From Terriglobia bacterium (GTDB lineage Bacteria > Acidobacteriota > Terriglobia > UBA7540), in contig JAIQGB010000171.1 of NCBI GenBank assembly GCA_020072905.1, positions 1-8,485 of the forward strand: a stretch of DNA of 8,485 nt, read 5' to 3'. The notes below the pieces were generated by a model. That model was not told where the DNA came from, searched no databases, and saw only the letters and a program-made list of their open reading frames with translations. A program made the position numbers and the translations under genes. Shown piece by piece: positions 1 to 5,300 of this stretch; positions within the stretch are counted from its first letter, which is position 1, and every line of letters begins with the position of its first letter.

Positions 1-1
1 G

Positions 2-205
2 GAGACGGCTCCCCAAACCGAAGTGCTCATCCTCACCATGCATAAGTCTGAACAGATGCTGCGGGAAGCGGTGAAGGCGGGAGCCCGAGGCTATGTGCTG
101 AAGTCCGACGCGAGCCGCGACCTAGTCAGAGCCGTAGAGGCGCTGTCGAGGCATGGGACTTTCTTGAGGTCCGGCCCGGGGGAACCGTTCTCGAAAGTGG
201 CTTGA
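2..205 (+). pseudogene. C-terminal piece of a response-regulator receiver domain, lacking its output domain
   Basis: The frame is open through the left edge, so the true start and the phosphoacceptor Asp lie outside the window. What remains is the last part of a CheY-like receiver: the beta-4 strand VLILTMH with the conserved Thr (35-37), the segment AGARGYVLKSD with the conserved Lys of beta-5 (101-103), and the final helix LVRAVEALSRHGTF. In NarL/LuxR-type relatives an 80-100 residue linker and helix-turn-helix follow. Here the protein stops at TGA 203-205, about 17 residues after that helix, and the downstream bases in the same frame (open to 430) do not resemble a helix-turn-helix. It is therefore either a receiver-only protein or a regulator that lost its DNA-binding half. 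I favour decay, because the residues just before the stop (FSKVA) resemble the start of the usual linker. The receiver identity is firm; pseudogene status is inference. Confidence 0.7.
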
Positions 206-493
206 AAGTCGGTAGGTGGGATCGTGAAATCGCAACGCCCGATAGGAAGGGCGACCTGCCAGGCTGATGAAAAACCCTTACAACAATATCCTCCTGAGCG
301 GAGCGAGGGATCGGCTATGTTTGTCTTCAACAAGGACCAGCAGATGCCTCACAGCGCTTGGCATGACAGATACCCTATTCATCAGCCTGCTAGAATCATC
401 GAGGAACAATTCGCTTCATTTTGGGGTTGACTTGCGATAGAGTAGGTTCAGCGTTGGGGATATACAGGGGAATCGCGATCGCATATAGACTAC
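206..493. other. Intergenic region between the two response regulators, no supported gene
   Basis: This 288-base stretch contains one open frame (224-430, GTG start) that continues the frame of the truncated receiver beyond its stop. Its translation shows no recognisable domain and has a composition unlike the flanking genes, so it is not called. The stretch is visibly more AT-rich than the genes, as expected of a promoter region for the regulator at 494. A TTGACT hexamer lies at 427-432, but no -10 box is found at normal spacing. A sequence resembling dispersed GC-rich intergenic elements lies at 293-312. Confidence 0.6.
293..312. repeat. Possible dispersed intergenic repeat remnant
   Basis: The segment CCTGAGCGGAGCGAGGGATC (reverse strand GATCCCTCGCTCCGCTCAGG) resembles a short motif I recall as frequent in intergenic regions of acidobacterial and some other environmental genomes, where CGCT-rich stretches end in CTCAGGATGAC. 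Only one copy is visible in this window and the usual trailing GATGAC is absent. The call therefore rests on memory of the motif, not on repetition seen here. Confidence 0.25.
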
Positions 494-1171
494 ATGGATA
501 AGACCTCTCAGGTGGTTCGCATCCTGATTGCGGACGACCATCAAATCTATCGGATTGGTCTGCGCCGGGTGCTGGAGGCCGAGCCAGGATTCCGGGTGGT
601 GGGCGAGGCCGCCGACGGTGAGCAGGCCATCCAGTTGGCCAGGCAACTCAACCCCCACATCCTCTTATTGGACCTCGCCATGCCCCGCCGGACGGGCATC
701 GAAGCCTTGCGCGAGTTGGCAACCGCTACTGTCCCCGTGCGCACCATCCTGCTGACGGCTGCCATCGAGCCCCCCCAGGTCGTCGAGGCACTTCAGCTTG
801 GAGCGCGTGGCGTCGTCCTGAAAAGCGTGGGGGCCGCGCAATTGCTGATTAAAAGCATCCGCGCCGTCATGGCGGGCCAGTACTGGGTCGGTCACGAGAG
901 CGTAACTGACTTGGTGAAAGCTCTCCGTGACTTCATGCCTCGGGAGTTGGAGGCGGCGCAGAAGAAGACCTTCGGCCTTACCTCGCGCGAACTCGAAATC
1001 GTCGCGAAGATCGTTCTCGGGTACACCAACAAGGACGTCGCTCAGGAGTTCTCGATCAGCGAAGACACGGTGAAGCGTCACCTCACTAACATCTTCGACA
1101 AGCTGGGAGTATCGAATCGCCTGGAACTCGCCCTCTTTGCCCTCAAGCACCAAATCGTCGGCGGCCTCTAG
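494..1171 (+). CDS. NarL/FixJ-family two-component response regulator
   Basis: A 225-residue cytoplasmic DNA-binding regulator of normal family length, activated by phosphotransfer from a histidine kinase that is not in the window. Residues 9-125 are the receiver: acidic pair D14-D15 (IADDH), phosphoacceptor D60 in ILLLDLAMP, switch residue T88 in ILLTAA and K110 in VVLKS, so all catalytic positions are intact. Residues 162-222 form a LuxR-type helix-turn-helix: LTSRELEIV, then GYTNKDVAQEFSISEDTVKRHL, then LGVSNRLELALFAL. ATG 494 is the first start after the in-frame stop at 443-445. No good ribosome binding site sits at normal distance; the nearest purine run (GGGGAA, 467-472) is about 20 bases away, so initiation may be weak or leaderless. 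The next gene begins 379 bases downstream and the gene probably forms its own transcript. Its targets cannot be read from the sequence. Confidence 0.95.
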   Translation: MDKTSQVVRILIADDHQIYRIGLRRVLEAEPGFRVVGEAADGEQAIQLARQLNPHILLLDLAMPRRTGIEALRELATATVPVRTILLTAAIEPPQVVEALQLGARGVVLKSVGAAQLLIKSIRAVMAGQYWVGHESVTDLVKALRDFMPRELEAAQKKTFGLTSRELEIVAKIVLGYTNKDVAQEFSISEDTVKRHLTNIFDKLGVSNRLELALFALKHQIVGGL

Positions 1172-1550
1172 GGCCGTTCCAGCTATTCGGGGCTGCGCCG
1201 GATCGGGCGCCGGCCTCCTTCCGGCGCTGCCGGCTATCGAAGATTGGCGTAATAAAATGAAACGGCACGAGTCTTGAACCCCCTCGATTCACGCCTGGTT
1301 CTCCAAGCCCGCCGTTCCGACAAAAGCGCCCCCACATATTTCCAACATAACGGTTGAAGACAACCAAAACGCGCAAAAGGTCCAGACGTGGCGGACATTT
1401 TGTCCTACGACCTTCGTGGTAGGTCTCTCCCACCTCTCGGGGATTGGCATATCTCCACTCTCGCGTAAGCTCCTTGTGTGCGGTAGTCACATTCTCAGAC
1501 GTAACCAGTGCTGGACGGAAGCCCGCGGGCGTCAGAGTGGATCGAGGGAG
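1172..1550. other. 379-base region without a supported gene, upstream of the PilZ gene
   Basis: The PilZ frame can be opened back to GTG 1416, but residues encoded by 1416-1550 show no domain and no ribosome binding site precedes 1416. A long minus-strand frame (1143-1925) runs through here and antisense through the PilZ gene; it has no recognisable domain and is treated as a shadow. The region holds a GC hairpin at 1207-1227 and a weaker stem near 1405-1422 (CTAC with GTAG). No tRNA, known riboswitch core or clear sigma-70 promoter was recognised. Confidence 0.55.
1207..1227 (+). terminator. Possible hairpin after the response regulator, no T-run
   Basis: GCGCCGG (1207-1213) pairs perfectly with CCGGCGC (1221-1227) around a 7-base loop, beginning 36 bases after the regulator's stop. 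The position suits a transcript end, but the bases that follow (TGCCGGCTATCG) are not T-rich. It would be at best a weak intrinsic terminator or an mRNA-stabilising stem. Confidence 0.35.
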
Positions 1551-1907
1551 ATGGAGAAGAATAATCGCACACAACCCAATCCACCGCGCGCCCAGCGGTT
1601 CGATATTCAATTGCCCTTGTGCTACCGCGCGAGTGGTGAGACAGCATGGCACGACGGTCGCACCCAGAACATCAGTCACACGGGATTGCTCTTCTGGGTC
1701 GAGCAATTGATGGAAGTGCACACCCCAGTCGAGATCAGTTTCGAAATGCCTGTAGAGATTGGCGGCGAGAGTGGGGCCGGGGTCAAGTGCCACGGAGAGA
1801 TTGTGCGCACGGTGCTGCCTGCAACCAACGATGCTCAGCCCGCTCTCGCCGCCAGGATTTTGGAATACCAATTTATTCGGGGGCACAGGAGGAGCTGCGC
1901 GGCTTGA
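1551..1907 (+). CDS. PilZ-domain protein, putative c-di-GMP effector
   Basis: From ATG 1551 the product is 118 residues, almost entirely one PilZ domain, the family that binds cyclic di-GMP and adjusts motility, adhesion or envelope output. Visible hallmarks are the N-terminal basic segment PPRAQRFDIQLPLCYR (residues 11-26), the second binding motif N40-I-S42-H-T-G45, and the terminal strand AARILEYQFIR (100-110). The first motif is usually RxxxR. Here only R13 and R16 are present and Pro sits where the leading Arg is expected, so ligand affinity is uncertain. ATG 1551 was chosen because the domain begins just after it, although the GAGGGAG purine run (1544-1550) abuts the start more closely than usual. 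The frame could extend to GTG 1416, but those residues look non-coding. The last eight residues (GHRRSCAA) do not look like a natural end; see the possible frameshift at 1879-1883. A bare PilZ domain acts through a partner, which is not identifiable here. Confidence 0.8.
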   Translation: MEKNNRTQPNPPRAQRFDIQLPLCYRASGETAWHDGRTQNISHTGLLFWVEQLMEVHTPVEISFEMPVEIGGESGAGVKCHGEIVRTVLPATNDAQPALAARILEYQFIRGHRRSCAA

Positions 1908-2047
1908 TGTCCTACGTCGGCACATTGGTTAGGGGATGGGACTCGGACTCCCCGGCGAGCTGCGGGGCGCGTTCTCCCCTCTGGCGCTCCAACCCAATTG
2001 AAAACGCCCAGGTGAACTCAACACGAGACAACAGATGCTCATAATGA

Positions 2048-2054
2048 AAAGGAG
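2048..2054 (+). promoter_or_regulatory. Ribosome binding site fixing the start of the small secreted protein
   Basis: AAAGGAG ends 7 bases before ATG 2062. This supports 2062 over the in-frame ATGs at 2035 and 2044, which lie upstream of or at the site and would add a charged extension ahead of the signal peptide. Confidence 0.7.
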
Positions 2055-2061
2055 ACTGAAC

Positions 2062-2337
2062 ATGGAAAGACGCAGAAACTCGACGTTCTTGCGTCTGGTC
2101 CTGGTGCTAGCCGCGGTCTTTTGGATAGCGGGCCAGTGCCTGGCGCAAATGCAATCGGGCGGGAAATCACCCGCCCAAACTTCCACGTATCGCGTTCCTC
2201 AGAGCCCGTATTTGAAGATGCGGAGTATGACCGCTGCTCAGCGGAAGGCCGCAGCCATGCGTAACGCCGCACGGCGGACGGCGGCTCTCCAGAAACAACA
2301 CAGGGCTGCGAATCCTCGGGGGGAGGTGACGAAATGA
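2062..2337 (+). CDS. Small basic secreted protein of unknown function, coupled to the multicopper oxidase
   Basis: The product is 91 residues. Residues 1-28 form a Sec signal peptide: three arginines, a hydrophobic core (FLRLVLVLAAVFWIAG), and a likely cleavage after CLA at residue 28. The Cys at 26 is not in a lipobox because Gln precedes it. The mature 63 residues contain 13 Lys/Arg against a single Glu, and residues 57-82 (MTAAQRKAAAMRNAARR onward) should form a long basic helix carrying M56 and M66, with H80 nearby. I recognise no family. Its stop overlaps the oxidase start in an ATGA (2334-2337), so the two are almost certainly translated as a pair. A partner role in export, folding, metal delivery or anchoring of the oxidase is plausible from position alone. 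Start chosen by the strong ribosome binding site at 2048-2054. Confidence 0.8.
   Translation: MERRRNSTFLRLVLVLAAVFWIAGQCLAQMQSGGKSPAQTSTYRVPQSPYLKMRSMTAAQRKAAAMRNAARRTAALQKQHRAANPRGEVTK
2321..2329 (+). promoter_or_regulatory. Strong ribosome binding site for the multicopper oxidase
   Basis: GGGAGGTGA lies inside the 3' end of the preceding small gene, with the GGAGG core 7 bases before ATG 2334. It is a near-perfect match to the anti-Shine-Dalgarno sequence, so the oxidase can recruit ribosomes directly as well as by coupling through the ATGA overlap. Confidence 0.75.
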
Positions 2338-5300
2338 AAAAGCTGCTTTGCATCCCCTTGTTACTGCTTTTTGGCGGCCTGGTGTTTGGCCAGGTCAATA
2401 ACGTGCCTCCCTGCATCAATGGGGCCGTCCCGCCGGCCTGTACGGATTACTTCGGCTCCGCCAATTGGGCCAATAGCCCGCTGCCAGTGGGCAGCGTTGG
2501 GAGCGTCGCGATTCTGAGCGGAGGCAGCGGGTATCTCAATGGTGGGTCGGGCCTAATACCCTCAGCCCTCCCGCCAACCCCTCCCAATCCTTACCCAGCC
2601 AACAGTGTCGTCGTCGAGGATTTTTACGGCGCACCGTTAGCCACGGGTGCCATTGCTACTGCAACGGTGACGAATGGCGTCATCACTGCCGTCACCGTGG
2701 GAGCAGCACCGAACGGTAGTGGCTACATCGCTCCTGTCGTCACCATCACAGATGCTACCGGTTCTGCCGGCGCAGGCGTGATCGTTTCCGCAACTTTGGA
2801 TCCTACTTCGCTGCTCACCGGTGGCATGCACAAGTTTGTGAACACACTTCCAACGACATTGGGAGGTCTGCCAGTCGCTGCTGCGGAGCTTACTCCCAGC
2901 TTTCCGAATTCCCAGTATTACGAAATCGCCTTGGTCGAGTACGCCCAGCAGATGCATCTGGACCTGCTCAGCACAACGAAGCTGCGCGGTTATGTACAGG
3001 TCCCGACCAATAGTGGTACCAACACTTGTACTGTCGCGACGGGGTTGATCCCGACGTATCTAGGGCCCGTCATCGTGGCCCAAAAAGACGTACCCGTCCG
3101 CGTCAAATTCACTAACTGCCTTCCCACGACGGCTAACGGGGGCAACCTCTTCATCCCCAACGATACGACTTACATGGGAGCAGGAATGGGCCCCGGTGGG
3201 GGTAGCTACTCGGAGAACCGCGCCACTCTCCACCTCCACGGCGGAGCCACTCCCTGGATCAGCGATGGGACGCCCCACCAGTGGATTACCCCTGCGGGTG
3301 AAACCACCACGCCCGGCTTCGATAAGGGCGATAGTCAGCAAAACGTCCCTGACATGTGGTTTGATGCTAATGGGCAGATAATCGCCAGTTGCGCGGCACT
3401 GCCCACCTGCGCGGTGGCTGGCGCCACGAACGATCCCGGCCCGGGGTCGGCGACGTTCTTTTGGACCAACCAGCAGGGTGGCCGGTTGATGTTCTTCCAC
3501 GACCACGCCTACGGCCTCACCCGCCTCAACGTCTACGTCGGTGAGGCTGCGGGTTACCTGCTCGTTGACCCGGCGGAAGAAACCCTGCTTCTTAACGCTA
3601 ACGCGGGTGTGCCGGGACTCCTTGCACCCAACACTACGCCCGACTTAGCACACCTTGTTCCCTTGGTCATCCAGGACAAGACCTTTGTGCCCAGCCTCGA
3701 TCAACTGATGGGCGAGGATCCTACCTGGAGTTCGGTACACGGCGGGGGAACACCAGCGGGCAATCTTTGGTTCCCGCATGTTTACACGACAAACCAGAAT
3801 CCTGCTGACGCCGGCGGGGCCAACGCCTTTGGCCGGTGGGACTACGGTCCGTGGTTTTTCCCTCCGCAGACGAGCCTGTCCGCCGCCACGGGCGGGGCGC
3901 TCGAGCTCCCCTGCGAGTCCTCTGCATTCCCAGGCCAAGTACTGCAGCCCACGACCGCCTGTCCGACCTGTGGATGCCCCATCATTCCCAACCCTTCCGG
4001 TACGCCGGAAGCCTTCATGGACACCCCCCTGGTCAACGGGGTTGCTTACCCCGTGCTCCATGTGGCGCCTGAAGCCTACCGGTTCCGCATCCTCAGTGTC
4101 GGCAATGACCGTACCTTGAACTTGTCGCTGTTTCAGGCCGCCGATAAGACGGGCCTCCCAACCACGGCCGGGACCGCGGTCGGGCACAGTCTGGCAACAC
4201 TGTGCACATCGGCAGCGCAAGCTCCCAACTGCACGGAAGTCGCGATGGTTCCTTTTAGCTCAGCCCAGAACGCTGCCGTCCCCTTCCCTGCATCGTGGTA
4301 TACGGTTGTTACCAACGGCTTCACGTTTGATGACCGCGCGGGCGGTGTTCCGGATCCCGCTACGATGGGCCCACCGTTTATCCAGATCGGCACCGAAGGC
4401 GGTTTGCTGCCTGCGGTGGCGGTGGTCCAGCCCCAACCGATCAACTACGTTTACAACCGCAGGGACATCACGGTCGGGAACGTCCTGCAGCATGCGCTTT
4501 TGCTAGGTCCTGCAGAGCGGGCCGACGTCATTGTTGACTTTACCGGCCGCAGCGGTCAAACCCTGATGCTCTATAACGATGCCCCCGCGCCTGTCCCCGC
4601 GGCTGACCCGCGCATTGACTACTACACGGGCAGCCCCAGCCAGGTGGACACGGGCGGCGCGCCCTCGACGCTGCCGGGCTATGGTCCCAACACCCGCACC
4701 ATCATGCAAATCGTGGTGGACCAGCCAGCAAGCGGCGCCCCCGCCTTCAATTTGACAAATCTGCAAAGCGCGTTGCCGGGCATCTTCGCCGCCACGCAGC
4801 CCCAGATTATCATTCCGGAACCGGCCTATCAGGTTGCGTCTGGCGGGAATTCCACCACCCTTACCCAAACGGGGATCTCCGACAACACCATCACCTACAC
4901 CCCGGTCGGTGCCACGAGCCCGGTTACGTACACGGATGAGCAGAAGGCCATCCAGGAGCTCTTTACGCTGGATTATGGCCGGATGAATGCCACCCTGGGG
5001 GTCGAGATACCGCTCACCAATTTCCTGACCCAGACGACGATCCCCTACGGTTACATCGATCCTCCCACCGAGATCATCCAGGACGCTACGATCGCGGGAA
5101 TTACGCCCCAGTTCTGGAAGATCACGCATAACGGCGTGGACACCCATTTCATCCACTTCCACTTGATGAACGTGCAAGTCATCAACCGGGTGGGCTGGGA
5201 CGGAGCAAAGCGAGCACCCGACGCGAACGAATTAGGCTGGAAGGAAACCGTCCGGATGAATCCCTTGGAAGATATCCTAGTGGCTTTGAAGCCGATCCGG

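Noticed and set aside
224..430. 68-residue frame after the truncated receiver, with a GTG start and a purine-rich stretch upstream
   Set aside because: No recognisable domain, composition unlike the neighbours, and it contains the repeat-like element; more likely intergenic.
427..466. Possible promoter (TTGACT with TATACA) ahead of the response regulator
   Set aside because: The two boxes are separated by 28 bases, too far for a sigma-70 promoter, and no box lies at 16-18 bases.
475..482. GCGATCGC palindrome just before the regulator start
   Set aside because: Single copy in the region and expected at low frequency in GC-rich DNA; no evidence of function.
1416..1550. Upstream extension of the PilZ gene to GTG 1416
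   Set aside because: No ribosome binding site, the encoded residues look non-coding, and the PilZ domain starts just after ATG 1551.
1143..1925. 260-residue minus-strand open frame over the regulator-PilZ gap and PilZ gene
   Set aside because: It runs antisense through the recognisable PilZ domain, and its translation shows no domain, signal or plausible composition.
1950..1967. CCCCG/CGGGG stem between the PilZ gene and the small secreted protein gene
   Set aside because: Only five base pairs and no T-run; not supported as a terminator.
2125..2142. Lipoprotein reading of the small secreted protein (Cys 26)
   Set aside because: The residue before Cys is Gln, which does not fit a lipobox; the segment fits an ordinary signal peptidase site after CLA.
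4503..5177. 224-residue minus-strand open frame inside the oxidase gene, plus several others there
   Set aside because: They lie antisense to a gene whose domains are unmistakable; long antisense frames are expected in GC-rich coding DNA.
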